Shown: positions 14,384 through 21,806 of the stretch, piece after piece
How the letters are laid out: the number at the start of each line of letters is the position of its first letter
Numbering within the stretch: the first letter of the stretch is position 1
Origin: a virus
Reading direction: 5' to 3' (one strand)
Virus record (IMG/VR): IMGVR_UViG_3300046517_002304
Span: 310,001 to 374,000 of that record
Length of the DNA stretch: 64,000 nt
Translations under genes and position numbers: made by a program
The notes under the pieces: model-generated
Database searches by the model: none
What the model saw: only the letters and a program-made list of their open reading frames with translations
What the model was told of the DNA's origin: nothing

Positions 14384-15124
14384 AGTTCTCGGACCAAAGT
14401 CGTGAGGGCTGAACATATGCCCGCCTGGACCGTAATCCAAGAGCAGTTGTTCATTATATCGCCTGAGCTTTACCGCATATGCAAGCGGATCTCTAGTTCC
14501 AGTTGCCAATGGGATTCTGTGGTGAATTTTTATTTTTCCATCTTTATCATTATAAAAAATAATATCACCACTATCACACCTAATCTGCGGAATACTCTCA
14601 GCATATGCAATGCAAGGATTAACAGAATGCTCTGATACTGGAACAGCAGGAAGATTATGAACGGCATTCCACCATTCTTCCCGATCCATACATTGACCAT
14701 TTAAAGCATAATAGCAAGTTTTACCGCTCTTCTGAATAACGGCCGGTCCATCTTCTCTGTGTCTAGCCCCATGCTGATAGTAGTGATGGCTATGAGTGCC
14801 ATCAACACATTTAATTATCATGGCCGGATTGTTGTCTCTATGAATAAGTCCATTTTCATCATACCAGCATTCTATAAGCGCTCCCTTTTTATAACGAACA
14901 ATCCCATCCTTAATGCCGATAGTTTCTTTTTCCCCGACAGAGTAAAAAATTCCATCATGGAAGTAAGATGGACTGTCTGCCATGTCGTCGTTTGGATATG
15001 TTGGGATTGGCTCCTCAGTATAAGAATCATCAGGCGATTCTGAGACAGCCGCAACGATAGGCTTAATTAAGCCAACGCTGGCGAACATTGCGGGGATTGC
15101 AGCAAAGAAATTACGTCGCTTCAT
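14381..15124 (-). CDS. Tat-signal protein with HRxDGPA repeats, 247 aa
   Basis: MKRRNFFAAIPAMFASVGL is a twin-arginine signal. An acidic linker follows, then repeats around residues 85-150 (IECWYDENGLIHRDNNPAMI, HYYQHGARHREDGPAVI). The C-terminal 100 residues form a different domain (IPQIRCDSGDIIFYNDKDGK, YNEQLLLDYGPGGHMFSPHD). Likely exported; the extra domain may carry the activity. Function unknown. Confidence 0.75.
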   Translation of the reverse strand: MKRRNFFAAIPAMFASVGLIKPIVAAVSESPDDSYTEEPIPTYPNDDMADSPSYFHDGIFYSVGEKETIGIKDGIVRYKKGALIECWYDENGLIHRDNNPAMIIKCVDGTHSHHYYQHGARHREDGPAVIQKSGKTCYYALNGQCMDREEWWNAVHNLPAVPVSEHSVNPCIAYAESIPQIRCDSGDIIFYNDKDGKIKIHHRIPLATGTRDPLAYAVKLRRYNEQLLLDYGPGGHMFSPHDFGPRT

Positions 15125-15127
15125 GGT

Positions 15128-15316
15128 TTATTCCTTAATTGCTCTTTTGAAGATGAAGGTTTTAATATTAGAAGATGTTACTAACGAAGAACTATGTTCA
15201 ACTCTTTCAATACTAACTAGCTCCCATCCATCATTGCCATACTTGTTTAGATACTCCTTTAGCAACCTAGCATCGGCCCCACAACAATCATTCTTTACCA
15301 TGTACTCCCACTTCAT
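15128..15316 (-). CDS. DUF4177-like protein, 62 aa
   Basis: MKWEYMVKND, then LLKEYLNKYGNDGWELVSIE and a final FIFKRAIKE. The WEY start, the LNxxGxxGWELVS core and the FIFKR end match DUF4177 (Pfam) closely. A small domain found in bacteria and phages with no known activity. Confidence 0.75.
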   Translation of the reverse strand: MKWEYMVKNDCCGADARLLKEYLNKYGNDGWELVSIERVEHSSSLVTSSNIKTFIFKRAIKE

Positions 15317-15334
15317 GATTGTTCTCCGCAGAAA

Positions 15335-15562
15335 TCAGCGGACATCTTGCTGTCCACCAACTGGAACTAAATGGCTAACCAGAGTAAGCCTTTGTCTATG
15401 CGAAAGCGGCCACACAATTTGATATGTCATACTAAATGAATTATAATTTTGTCCAGAGCAGAAGTCATCACATACATCTTGCCCTTTGTCTCGGAGAATA
15501 AGAAATCGTTCTCCATGGATATCTTCCACAACATCCATAGCTTTACATTCGCGGAGTTTCAT
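15335..15562 (-). CDS. Paralogous family G protein, 75 aa
   Basis: ATG at 15562 in ATGA overlap with 15559-15792. MKLRECKAMDVVEDIHGERF then LILRD matches 8591-8794. Two further Cys lie in DVCDDFCSGQNY. Function unknown. Confidence 0.65.
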   Translation of the reverse strand: MKLRECKAMDVVEDIHGERFLILRDKGQDVCDDFCSGQNYNSFSMTYQIVWPLSHRQRLTLVSHLVPVGGQQDVR

Positions 15563-15792
15563 TGGCCTTGAATCCTCAATTCCCATTTATTGGGCATTTG
15601 TAGACACGTTTGAATAGGGATGCCATCTATACTATAGGCATGCGGAGAAGCTAAAGTCATACCTCTAATTTCTGTAAATATAAGAAACCAATTATCTCGC
15701 ACAATAATCTGTGAAATACGAACATTTTTCTGCTGGCATTTGGTTATTACTGCCATCATCGCATAAAACGAATCCCTGTTTGAATTTTCCAT
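15559..15792 (-). CDS. Hypothetical protein, 77 aa
   Basis: First gene of its unit, with AGGAG directly after the motif at 15803. Starts MENSNRDSFYAMMAVITKCQ and has a beta-rich middle (RISQIIVRDNWFLIFTEIRG). Function unknown. Confidence 0.7.
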   Translation of the reverse strand: MENSNRDSFYAMMAVITKCQQKNVRISQIIVRDNWFLIFTEIRGMTLASPHAYSIDGIPIQTCLQMPNKWELRIQGQ

Positions 15793-15802
15793 GATTGCTC
15801 CT

Positions 15803-15814
15803 TATGGATAACTA
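15803..15814 (-). promoter_or_regulatory. Boundary motif, copy 10
   Basis: Exact copy, 10 bases before the ATG at 15792. Its TAG ends 15812-16018. Confidence 0.8.
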
Positions 15815-16018
15815 AATCAATGAAACTTGTGAAGGATGTACTCCATAAATACTATGCCCTTCAGTATTAGAAATCAACCACTCAGCATTTCTACCCCACC
15901 TTGGATTTTTACTTACTGCTATAAACTCCCCGATAAAATCGTTAAATAATTCTTTATGTCCCATTTCGTCTACGCCAGATACTTTAACTTTCGTGCAGTA
16001 GGCGGGAGGATTTTCCAT
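15812..16018 (-). CDS. Hypothetical protein, 68 aa
   Basis: Single-gene unit. Starts MENPPAYCTKVKVSGVDEMG, beta-rich with a WGRNAEWLISNTEGHSIYGV segment. The leader AATAATC has no ribosome-binding sequence. Function unknown. Confidence 0.7.
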   Translation of the reverse strand: MENPPAYCTKVKVSGVDEMGHKELFNDFIGEFIAVSKNPRWGRNAEWLISNTEGHSIYGVHPSQVSLI

Positions 16019-16025
16019 GATTATT

Positions 16026-16037
16026 TATGGATAACTA
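16026..16037 (-). promoter_or_regulatory. Boundary motif, copy 11, joined to a terminator
   Basis: Exact copy, 7 bases before the ATG at 16018. The T tract of the hairpin at 16037-16070 runs directly into it. Confidence 0.85.
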
Positions 16038-16070
16038 AAAATAGCGGTAGGAATTCCTACCGCTATTTTT
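16037..16070 (-). terminator. Perfect 17-bp palindromic terminator
   Basis: A 34-base perfect inverted repeat centred on GAATTC, with GC-rich arms (TAGCGGTAGG) and A/T ends, giving a strong hairpin with a T tail on the minus strand. It ends the one-gene unit 16093-16377. It would also work on the plus strand. Confidence 0.9.
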
Positions 16071-16092
16071 CAAAGTTGCCAATCAACAGCAA

Positions 16093-16377
16093 TTAGTCCT
16101 TCTTGATGGTCCTGGCACCGGCAAGGAACTCCCGCACTTCTTTCGCAGCGTTGCGCATCGCACAACCGAACGCCCAAACCGTAGGCTTCACGTTACGCTT
16201 GTCGTTCTGAAGAATCAGATCGGCAAGCATTTCGGCCTGAGGAGCATTCAGACAAACCGAAACCGTCCCTTGGAACGGCTTCGCGTTGAATGTCCCGGTC
16301 GGCTGGTATTCGGTCTGAGCCACTTCCGTTTCGTCAACCGGCTCACGCTCAATCGGCTGACCATTGAACTGCACCAT
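16093..16377 (-). CDS. Hypothetical protein, 94 aa
   Basis: Single-gene unit with its own motif (16449) and strong terminator. The segment VCLNAPQAEMLADLILQND resembles CVMNSEQAELLTNLILDLAD of 50477-50776, so the two are probably paralogs. Helical C-terminus with KEVREFLAGARTIKKD. Isolation suggests separate, possibly high expression. Function unknown. Confidence 0.75.
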   Translation of the reverse strand: MVQFNGQPIEREPVDETEVAQTEYQPTGTFNAKPFQGTVSVCLNAPQAEMLADLILQNDKRNVKPTVWAFGCAMRNAAKEVREFLAGARTIKKD

Positions 16378-16448
16378 TGTCGCATCTCCTTAAGTAAAAA
16401 AAGTTTTTTTCAATTAGTTAAGGCTTATTGCCTAACTTTCCGAAGTCT

Positions 16449-16460
16449 TATGGATAACTA
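16449..16460 (-). promoter_or_regulatory. Boundary motif, copy 12
   Basis: Exact copy, 71 bases before the ATG at 16377, giving this unit one of the longest leaders. Confidence 0.8.
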
Positions 16461-16512
16461 AAAATCGTTCGGGCCACTTTAACTGTTGGAGCAATATTTC
16501 CGGCTAGCAGGA

Positions 16513-16854
16513 TCAGCTCTCGTTTCCTTCTGCATACCCCTTGTGAGGGCGTGAATCCATGCAGAGAGATGTGCGTGACGCACCACCGGACGATTGTAGT
16601 TTATCTATCTCGGGTAAAAGCCAATCTAAATAACATTTGCTAATCTGCCTATTGGCGTACCAATACGCGCCTACAAACATAATTGCACCAAGCCAATTTT
16701 CTAAACCAAACCGTTTCTCCACATAATGGCCTATGCATCCTGCTGCAAGAATATTAGCTATAAGCCATTTAACAGCGAAGCGAATAATTAAAAACCATAA
16801 AGCTTTATTCGTGCTTGCACTTGCACTCTTCAAAGATTGTTCGGGTATGTCCAT
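16513..16854 (-). CDS. Membrane protein, 113 aa
   Basis: Two spans: ALWFLIIRFAVKWLIANILA and NWLGAIMFVGAYWYA, joined by a short loop, with a polar C-terminus. The ATG at 16854 (MDIPEQSLKS) makes a 50-base overlap with 16805-16993, larger than usual here, so the start is uncertain. Function unknown. Confidence 0.6.
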   Translation of the reverse strand: MDIPEQSLKSASASTNKALWFLIIRFAVKWLIANILAAGCIGHYVEKRFGLENWLGAIMFVGAYWYANRQISKCYLDWLLPEIDKLQSSGGASRTSLCMDSRPHKGYAEGNES

Positions 16855-16993
16855 CGGCAGCAAATATCTCCCAAAATTCCTTCGCATTGATGCGTTTGAA
16901 TATGAGCGTTCCTTTATGAAGCTTACTGCCCGAATGCAGAACAGCTTTCTTCAAGTCCTTGGTGTGCTTTTGCTCTTTAGCCCAATTATGCAT
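16805..16993 (-). CDS. Hypothetical basic protein, 62 aa
   Basis: ATG at 16993, two bases after the TAA of 16996-17178. MHNWAKEQKHTKDLKKAVL, then GTLIFKRINAKEFWEIFAAD and a C-terminal CKCKHE that may bind metal with upstream His. Function unknown. Confidence 0.6.
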   Translation of the reverse strand: MHNWAKEQKHTKDLKKAVLHSGSKLHKGTLIFKRINAKEFWEIFAADGHTRTIFEECKCKHE

Positions 16994-16995
16994 TA

Positions 16996-17178
16996 TTAGG
17001 ATTGCTCCGTTATAGCAAAAACCCCATCTTTCCATGCCACATTGTCTGTAGGAAACTTACCATAAATCCAATTATTATAAGCCGCATCCCAATCAGGGGA
17101 CTTATTTGTAATAATTATCGTTGGAGTTTCTCCACCGAATTCACTACAGTTTTGTAATTTGATTACTTTGTATGCCAT
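16996..17178 (-). CDS. Hypothetical protein, 60 aa
   Basis: Starts MAYKVIKLQNCSEFGGETPT; TAATG overlap with 17178-17387. Short alpha/beta pattern with an aromatic core (WDAAYNNWIYGKF). Function unknown. Confidence 0.65.
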   Translation of the reverse strand: MAYKVIKLQNCSEFGGETPTIIITNKSPDWDAAYNNWIYGKFPTDNVAWKDGVFAITEQS

Positions 17179-17387
17179 TATACGCTCACCTTTCGGAAAT
17201 CTTCAGGAATCACAGAACCTTCAATCATAGGATCTGAAAGCCATGCGCCTTTGATTGTTTTATAACCAAGCCTAGTGTGCAAAGCATACATTTCCGCATA
17301 ATACTTAAACTGCTCAAACGAATCATAATTTTTCTGAAGGCGGCAACGCCAGCCAGTAATCCCAGATTTGCACTTTACACGTTTCAT
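17178..17387 (-). CDS. Hypothetical basic protein, 69 aa
   Basis: ATG at 17387, ten bases after the motif at 17398, gives MKRVKCKSGITGWRCRLQKN. A longer frame reads back through the motif and is rejected. Helix QFKYYAEMYALHTRLG. Function unknown. Confidence 0.7.
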   Translation of the reverse strand: MKRVKCKSGITGWRCRLQKNYDSFEQFKYYAEMYALHTRLGYKTIKGAWLSDPMIEGSVIPEDFRKVSV

Positions 17388-17397
17388 GATGCTCCCA

Positions 17398-17409
17398 TAT
17401 GGATAACTA
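17398..17409 (-). promoter_or_regulatory. Boundary motif, copy 13, joined to a terminator
   Basis: Exact copy, 10 bases before the ATG at 17387. Directly follows the TTTTT of the hairpin at 17409-17437. Confidence 0.85.
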
Positions 17410-17437
17410 AAAACCCCACACCGAAACCAGCATGGGG
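17409..17437 (-). terminator. Intrinsic terminator running into the motif
   Basis: Arms CCCCA and TGGGG with further pairing inside (about 10 bp including G-T pairs, four-base loop), followed on the minus strand by TTTTT that leads into AGTTATCC. Ends the unit 17460-20115. Confidence 0.8.
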
Positions 17438-17459
17438 CCATATGATATGATTGTCGGCC

Positions 17460-17684
17460 TTATTCATCATCGCCGTCAAGAGTCCATCCGGGCGGCTTCC
17501 ATTCATCGCCTTCAATGCGACCAAACCCACCGGCAAAACCATGCCGACCATTTCCAAAATTGTTATTATTGTTTCTATAATTCTCTGATGTTCTGACTGT
17601 TGCGTCAGCGTAATGATTCATTACGATAGCCGTCAAAATACAGCCGCCGATAAATGCAACAAGAGCAGTTATGATTATTGTCAT
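17460..17684 (-). CDS. Membrane-anchored Asn/Gly-rich protein, 74 aa
   Basis: One N-terminal span (IIITALVAFIGGCILTAIVM) followed by a polar domain with a NNNNN run and a Gly-rich stretch (GNGRHGFAGGFGRIEGD). Last gene before a terminator. Topology suggests an N-terminal anchor. Function unknown. Confidence 0.7.
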   Translation of the reverse strand: MTIIITALVAFIGGCILTAIVMNHYADATVRTSENYRNNNNNFGNGRHGFAGGFGRIEGDEWKPPGWTLDGDDE

Positions 17685-17687
17685 ATA

Positions 17688-18227
17688 TTAGTGCCGTTCT
17701 GGCCGATTGAGTGAGTCAGGAAAAAACTCCCCTTTGGTAAACTTATAATACATGGGAGCCATCTTACCGGCAACAAAATCACGAATCCTGTCTGCTACAA
17801 TATGAGGATTTCTAGCGTTGCCACTAGGATAATGACTTTCCACAAACAGATATTGAGCATCTTCTTCTGTAATTTCAAAGAATTTAGCAGCAACTTTGCG
17901 GGAATGTTTCCATCTAAAATATAGATCAGAAACATCTACGTCTTTTATGTCTTCGCCGATAAACTTAACAAAATAAACGCCCTTGTCGCGCTGATGATTC
18001 TTGAGTGGGTTTTTGCACTCATACTCAAAAACTTTCGGAAAAACTAACGGCAAATGACCAACAGCACAAGCTTGTGTGCCGCATTCATTGACGATAGGTT
18101 CGTCCAGCTCACGAGGGATACCAAAAACCAAGTTATGTAAATTAAACCTTGCTTGAATTACTTTAGTGTCAAGATAATCCGCAAATATGAGTAAGTTCTG
18201 ATCTGCTTCTGGACTTCTGGTGTTCAT
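17688..18227 (-). CDS. CGTxxCxxGHLP family protein, 179 aa (family B)
   Basis: ATG at 18227 in ATGA overlap with 18224-18382. ECGTQACAVGHLPLVFPKVF then EYECKNP matches 10658-11146 closely, as does EEDAQYLFVESHYP. Second copy of a Cys/His motif family, about 7 kb away from the first. Function unknown. Confidence 0.75.
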   Translation of the reverse strand: MNTRSPEADQNLLIFADYLDTKVIQARFNLHNLVFGIPRELDEPIVNECGTQACAVGHLPLVFPKVFEYECKNPLKNHQRDKGVYFVKFIGEDIKDVDVSDLYFRWKHSRKVAAKFFEITEEDAQYLFVESHYPSGNARNPHIVADRIRDFVAGKMAPMYYKFTKGEFFPDSLNRPERH

Positions 18228-18382
18228 TTGCACCCTATCTTTGCCATGCAGCAAATAGCCGCCAACGCGACGAAAGGAGTTAGCCAGCTTTGGCCAAGGT
18301 AAGCAAGCGCAAGGATTGTAGCATCACCGATACACATAATTAGCAAAATGCAAATAACTGATGTCAAGTTATTTTTACTCAT
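18224..18382 (-). CDS. Membrane protein, 52 aa
   Basis: Read in the gap. Two hydrophobic segments, LTSVICILLIMCIGDATILA and LTPFVALAAICCM, with a short basic tail. Eight-base overlap with 18375-18596 and ATGA with 17688-18227. Function unknown. Confidence 0.7.
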   Translation of the reverse strand: MSKNNLTSVICILLIMCIGDATILALAYLGQSWLTPFVALAAICCMAKIGCK

Positions 18383-18596
18383 GTTCATTCCAAACTCGCT
18401 TAATGTCTTCCCACATAATTTTAAAAACCCAATAAATCAATAGAGCGAAAACTAAAAGGGTGGCGACATCATCAAACGTCGGATTAAGGCTACACATCTT
18501 TTTAGCCTTTAAGAACAAAATAAAGACCACATAAGCTACGAATATCTTCAGCATTTCTCCGATAGATTTTAATCTTGACTTCCAGTTAAATTTCAT
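18375..18596 (-). CDS. Membrane protein, 73 aa
   Basis: ATG at 18596 (MKFNWKSRLKSIGEMLKIF) just after the TGA of 18598-18819. Two spans: IFVAYVVFILFL and VATLLVFALLIYWVFKIMW. Function unknown. Confidence 0.7.
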   Translation of the reverse strand: MKFNWKSRLKSIGEMLKIFVAYVVFILFLKAKKMCSLNPTFDDVATLLVFALLIYWVFKIMWEDIKRVWNEHE

Positions 18597-18597
18597 G

Positions 18598-18819
18598 TCA
18601 TCCGCCCAAGTTTGGGTTATGTGGCTTCTGGTAAAACTTAGTTTGATCGCCGGACTCAACAATCGTATAATTAACTCTTGTCTTAGTAATCATTCCCATG
18701 CCGCCACGATGACTGGTTTTGAGCTGCTTCAGCCTGGCTCTGACATTAGCATAAGAATCTGTCATTAGGACTCTCTGCTTACCCTTACGATGCTCAATCA
18801 GGTCGTAGAGTTGTTTCAT
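18598..18819 (-). CDS. Hypothetical basic protein, 73 aa
   Basis: ATG at 18819 gives MKQLYDLIEHRKGKQRVLMT. Basic helices (YANVRARLKQLKTSHRGG) followed by strands. Charge pattern fits nucleic-acid binding. Function unknown. Confidence 0.65.
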   Translation of the reverse strand: MKQLYDLIEHRKGKQRVLMTDSYANVRARLKQLKTSHRGGMGMITKTRVNYTIVESGDQTKFYQKPHNPNLGG

Positions 18820-18821
18820 AA

Positions 18822-19424
18822 CTAACTCCCCATGCTGAATTTGTAGACCCACACATCTTCCCAATGACCATCAAGCCTGACGTTCTCTAAAAATACATGA
18901 TGATAATCACCCGTAGCCCTAATCATTTCTTCTGCAAACACACAAATTTGTAGCCACGTAGGACTAAAGGCTACTTCGCTTTTATAATTTCCTTCATCTG
19001 ATTTTTGGACAAACTGAACCTTACCGACAACAGGAACGTCATCCAGATTATCTATAGGAACATCGTTTGCATCGCTCTTATACGCAGAATAAAATACATG
19101 CACGAGGCCGCCAACTTGTGATGAAACAATATCATGAACTCTTTTCCTAATATCTACATACGCATCCCTAGATTGCGTTGCTATTTTTTCATGTTCTTTT
19201 TGCTCTTTTTTAGTGTGAAGAGCATGCCCTTCATCATCACAAGCGCGAACAACCGTGTTCGGGGTCATATAAGTTAAAGTATACTCGGGACCAAGAACTG
19301 GCATACTGGCCGGATTACGGCGAGGTGCCGCAGGAACAAGCCTACGATAAAGAATATCATTGCGGCGAAAAAATCCTTTGGGCTGGATTTCCGCAAGCGA
19401 AACTATAACTTGTTCTTTATTCAT
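18822..19424 (-). CDS. Hypothetical protein, 200 aa
   Basis: Well-formed protein starting MNKEQVIVSLAEIQPKGFFR. Contains a long charged helix (HTKKEQKEHEKIATQSRDAY), a beta-rich C-terminal part (VPVVGKVQFVQKSDEGNYKS) and a WEDVWVYKFSMGS end. Overlaps 19417-19692 by eight bases. No family recognised. Confidence 0.7.
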   Translation of the reverse strand: MNKEQVIVSLAEIQPKGFFRRNDILYRRLVPAAPRRNPASMPVLGPEYTLTYMTPNTVVRACDDEGHALHTKKEQKEHEKIATQSRDAYVDIRKRVHDIVSSQVGGLVHVFYSAYKSDANDVPIDNLDDVPVVGKVQFVQKSDEGNYKSEVAFSPTWLQICVFAEEMIRATGDYHHVFLENVRLDGHWEDVWVYKFSMGS

Positions 19425-19692
19425 GATTGGTCGCCTTATCTGTCATACGATTAAATTCTATTTGAGTCTCAACTTCGCTTAATAAAACATCCAAAGATGA
19501 ATCTTTGCTAGAAATTAAAAATCCACTAATTAATTGCTCTAAATGAACCAGAGTCATTCTCCTAGGCCATGTTCTCTTAAGAAACAGCAATTCGGTTAAA
19601 CAGCCGTCACAAATAAAACGAGATTGACCAAAGATAGTCTTCTCGCATAGGATTTTTTGACAATCCCCTCTGTCACACTTGCGAAGGCCCAT
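19417..19692 (-). CDS. Zinc-ribbon protein, 91 aa
   Basis: Starts MGLRKCDRGDCQKILCEKTI with CDRGDC and, further on, FICDGCLTEL: two Cys pairs that would form a zinc ribbon in residues 6-33. A helical tail follows (LSEVETQIEFNRMTDKA). Function unknown. Confidence 0.7.
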   Translation of the reverse strand: MGLRKCDRGDCQKILCEKTIFGQSRFICDGCLTELLFLKRTWPRRMTLVHLEQLISGFLISSKDSSLDVLLSEVETQIEFNRMTDKATNHE

Positions 19693-19695
19693 CCT

Positions 19696-19917
19696 TTAAT
19701 ATCCAGTCAGCACAAGTTTTTCAAATTCCACCTTGAACTCCACTCCGGTTTCATTGTCTTTAATAACGCAATCATTTTCATACAGAGTAGAGATGTTTCC
19801 TTCAATGAAGGTCGGCGTACTCGCCCCGTTAAGGAAAAGATAGCAGGCAACTTGATTTCCAACTTTAAACATAGCGTTTACTTTGGCTTTCTGAAATGAG
19901 AAGTATCGGAGATCCAT
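19696..19917 (-). CDS. Hypothetical protein, 73 aa
   Basis: Starts MDLRYFSFQKAKVNAMFKVG; a beta-strand pattern (QVACYLFLNG, TFIEGNISTLYENDCVI) like a small beta barrel. Function unknown. Confidence 0.65.
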   Translation of the reverse strand: MDLRYFSFQKAKVNAMFKVGNQVACYLFLNGASTPTFIEGNISTLYENDCVIKDNETGVEFKVEFEKLVLTGY

Positions 19918-19920
19918 GTC

Positions 19921-20115
19921 TTATTCCGGCAATTCTGCAAGGATCGCGTAATAGTTAATCGTATATTCGTCAGCATTCTTCTTTGGAAGATTTGCCATAC
20001 AGAATCCGTAAGTTCCGCGACACATAAGCCTACCATCGGGATTTCTTAATTCCCAACGGCCCGAACCGTCATATCCCATTGGCTTACTCGGCGGAATTCT
20101 TGGTTTAATGCTCAT
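19921..20115 (-). CDS. RYELRD family protein, 64 aa (family F)
   Basis: First gene of its unit, seven bases after the motif at 20123. RWELRNPDGRLMCRGTYGFC matches RYELRDSFGKLRRRGNFDFC of 12951-13193. Function unknown. Confidence 0.7.
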   Translation of the reverse strand: MSIKPRIPPSKPMGYDGSGRWELRNPDGRLMCRGTYGFCMANLPKKNADEYTINYYAILAELPE

Positions 20116-20354
20116 GGTCGCTTATGGATAACTAGTTTATTTTCCCAATTTGCCCATTTACTATATGCATTATAAATTCTATGCTTTGCAGCAATCAAAT
20201 AATGAATACAAAATGAAACGGCGAAAGGCGAACATAAGTAGGCTATTTGCTCATTGCTTACGTCATTCCTTGTCAGAAGCGCCAGCACGATTAAAATTGC
20301 TCCAGCGATTGTCATCGGGAGCAAAACTCTCTTATTGAAATCGGCTTCTTCCAT
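20112..20354 (-). CDS. Membrane protein, 80 aa
   Basis: Two spans: LLPMTIAGAILIVLALLT and QIAYLCSPFAVSFCIHYLIA. The last codons (LVIHKRP) are encoded across the boundary motif at 20123, and the stop makes ATGA with the next gene. Function unknown. Confidence 0.7.
   Translation of the reverse strand: MEEADFNKRVLLPMTIAGAILIVLALLTRNDVSNEQIAYLCSPFAVSFCIHYLIAAKHRIYNAYSKWANWENKLVIHKRP
20123..20134 (-). promoter_or_regulatory. Boundary motif, copy 14
   Basis: Exact copy, 7 bases before the ATG at 20115, inside the last codons of 20112-20354. Confidence 0.8.
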
Positions 20355-20356
20355 GA

Positions 20357-20497
20357 TTAGTCTCCGTAAAGGTCTGATGCAGTGATTGCGAGCACGATTC
20401 CGAAAAGTATAACTCCCACATAATCATGCTTATATAACGATGAACACAGGCAGATAGCCGAAAGCACAGCGATTAATTTAGCTTTAAAGTTTTTCAT
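20357..20497 (-). CDS. Membrane protein, 46 aa
   Basis: Read in the gap. TAATG overlap with 20497-20811. Signal-like first span (KLIAVLSAICLCSS) and a second (VGVILFGIVLAITA). Function unknown. Confidence 0.65.
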   Translation of the reverse strand: MKNFKAKLIAVLSAICLCSSLYKHDYVGVILFGIVLAITASDLYGD

Positions 20498-20811
20498 TAT
20501 GGACACGACTTTTCGGCAATGCAAGTGCCTGGCGGAGGAATCGTCAAGGGATTATTGACCATCCCACGACGCTTTTTCTTGAATTCAAATCGTTTTTTGT
20601 TACTAATTTCAAATTGATGTGACAAAACTACGTCAGAACTAGCGGCGGAAATATTCCCATGAATAAGGTGAGTCGCAAGACGAACATCGGACAAATCAAA
20701 GCCATAATCAAGCAGTTGCCTTAAATGCTGCTCAACTAAATTTGAGATTTCGTGGGCGAAATCATTCGTAGGCTGATGAACGATATTACCGTATTCATTT
20801 GAAATTTTCAT
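20497..20811 (-). CDS. Hypothetical protein, 104 aa
   Basis: First gene of its unit. Starts MKISNEYGNIVHQPTNDFAH, helical, with a basic KRFEFKKKRRGM patch and PPPGTCIAEKSCP tail. Function unknown. Confidence 0.7.
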   Translation of the reverse strand: MKISNEYGNIVHQPTNDFAHEISNLVEQHLRQLLDYGFDLSDVRLATHLIHGNISAASSDVVLSHQFEISNKKRFEFKKKRRGMVNNPLTIPPPGTCIAEKSCP

Positions 20812-20821
20812 GATGATGTCT

Positions 20822-20833
20822 TATGGATAACTA
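20822..20833 (-). promoter_or_regulatory. Boundary motif, copy 15
   Basis: Exact copy, 10 bases before the ATG at 20811. Its TAG ends 20831-21013. Confidence 0.8.
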
Positions 20834-21013
20834 TTCGCTGACACTCGGCAAGCCATATTGCCGCCGGAAATAGTTAATATGAGCAAGTTGAACCTGTGTT
20901 CTTTTCACTGGAGTTCCGTCAAGGCACTTATTTTCGCTGTCAGGAATGTGAGCATTAATACGTTTAATTTCTTCGGCAGGGAGCTGAGGGCATCGCGTTA
21001 CATTGCTTTTCAT
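20831..21013 (-). CDS. Hypothetical protein, 60 aa
   Basis: MKSNVTRCPQLPAEEIKRIN; helical and basic in the second half (VQLAHINYFRRQYGLPSVSE), which suggests a small helix-turn-helix. ATGA overlap with the GNAT gene. Function unknown. Confidence 0.6.
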   Translation of the reverse strand: MKSNVTRCPQLPAEEIKRINAHIPDSENKCLDGTPVKRTQVQLAHINYFRRQYGLPSVSE

Positions 21014-21489
21014 GATTGATCCTTATATAGAACTAATTCGTAATTCCAGCCGGCATCCCCCCATTTTTGGATTATACTTTGAGTAAATCCAAACTTCTCA
21101 TATAAATGAATGGCGACCTGATTGGTTTTACGAACATCTAAATGTATTGACTTACAGCCATCTTCTTTTGCTACTTTAATTAAAGAACCAAGTAATAGAT
21201 TGCCATATCCTTTATTTCTATATTGTTCTTTAATATAAAGTCCGTGTAGCTTAACTACACCATCTGGCCAGTATGCTAATGATCCATCCCCGAAATTATC
21301 TTTATCTGTAAAAAGAATAAAACGTTTGCCAGTTAATTGAATTCTAGCATCAACTTTATCGGCACCACTATAAATTACAGGATTTATTTTTTCATCAGAC
21401 CCAACTATTTCTGCCTCCCCGATAGGAGCATCATTTATAAAGAATCTAAAATTTCTTTTAAACAATAAGAAGGTTGGATGGGTGCTCAT
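21010..21489 (-). CDS. GNAT-family N-acetyltransferase, 159 aa
   Basis: Residues 95-120 carry VKLHGLYIKEQYRNKGYGNL, the GNAT motif A with R-x-x-G-x-G, and the C-terminus has NQVAIHLYEKFGF, the usual motif B end. Acetyl-CoA binding is likely; the substrate is unknown. Sits with the J-domain and SWIM genes. Confidence 0.85.
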   Translation of the reverse strand: MSTHPTFLLFKRNFRFFINDAPIGEAEIVGSDEKINPVIYSGADKVDARIQLTGKRFILFTDKDNFGDGSLAYWPDGVVKLHGLYIKEQYRNKGYGNLLLGSLIKVAKEDGCKSIHLDVRKTNQVAIHLYEKFGFTQSIIQKWGDAGWNYELVLYKDQS

Positions 21490-21806
21490 TTTCCGTAGGC
21501 GATTTCCAGAACTTCAAATGCTGCACAGACCTCTACGAATCTGTCGTTGGATTCTTTGGAATTACCGTTGCGGTCAGGATGGTACTTGCCCACAAGCTTT
21601 TTATAAGCCTTCTTAATTTCATCCCATGTAGGCTTGCCACGCAATCCCAAGACTTCAATCGGGTTTAGCTCGCCGACGACTTCTCGGGCAACATCAACAC
21701 CCATCCTATCGTGGAAGCATGCTCGCCATTGTGCGGCATCACCATATCCCTCAATTTCAGGACTATAGGTTTTATACCCATCAAGGATGCCGCGCTTTTT
21801 AGCCAT
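21486..21806 (-). CDS. J-domain (DnaJ-like) protein, 106 aa
   Basis: The C-terminal 60 residues form a J domain: EVLGLRGKPTWDEIKKAYKK, then YHPDRNG with the HPD tripeptide that stimulates Hsp70 ATPase, then FVEVCAAFEVLE. No zinc or substrate domains, so it could recruit host DnaK to phage targets. ATGA-coupled to the GNAT gene. Confidence 0.85.
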   Translation of the reverse strand: MAKKRGILDGYKTYSPEIEGYGDAAQWRACFHDRMGVDVAREVVGELNPIEVLGLRGKPTWDEIKKAYKKLVGKYHPDRNGNSKESNDRFVEVCAAFEVLEIAYGK

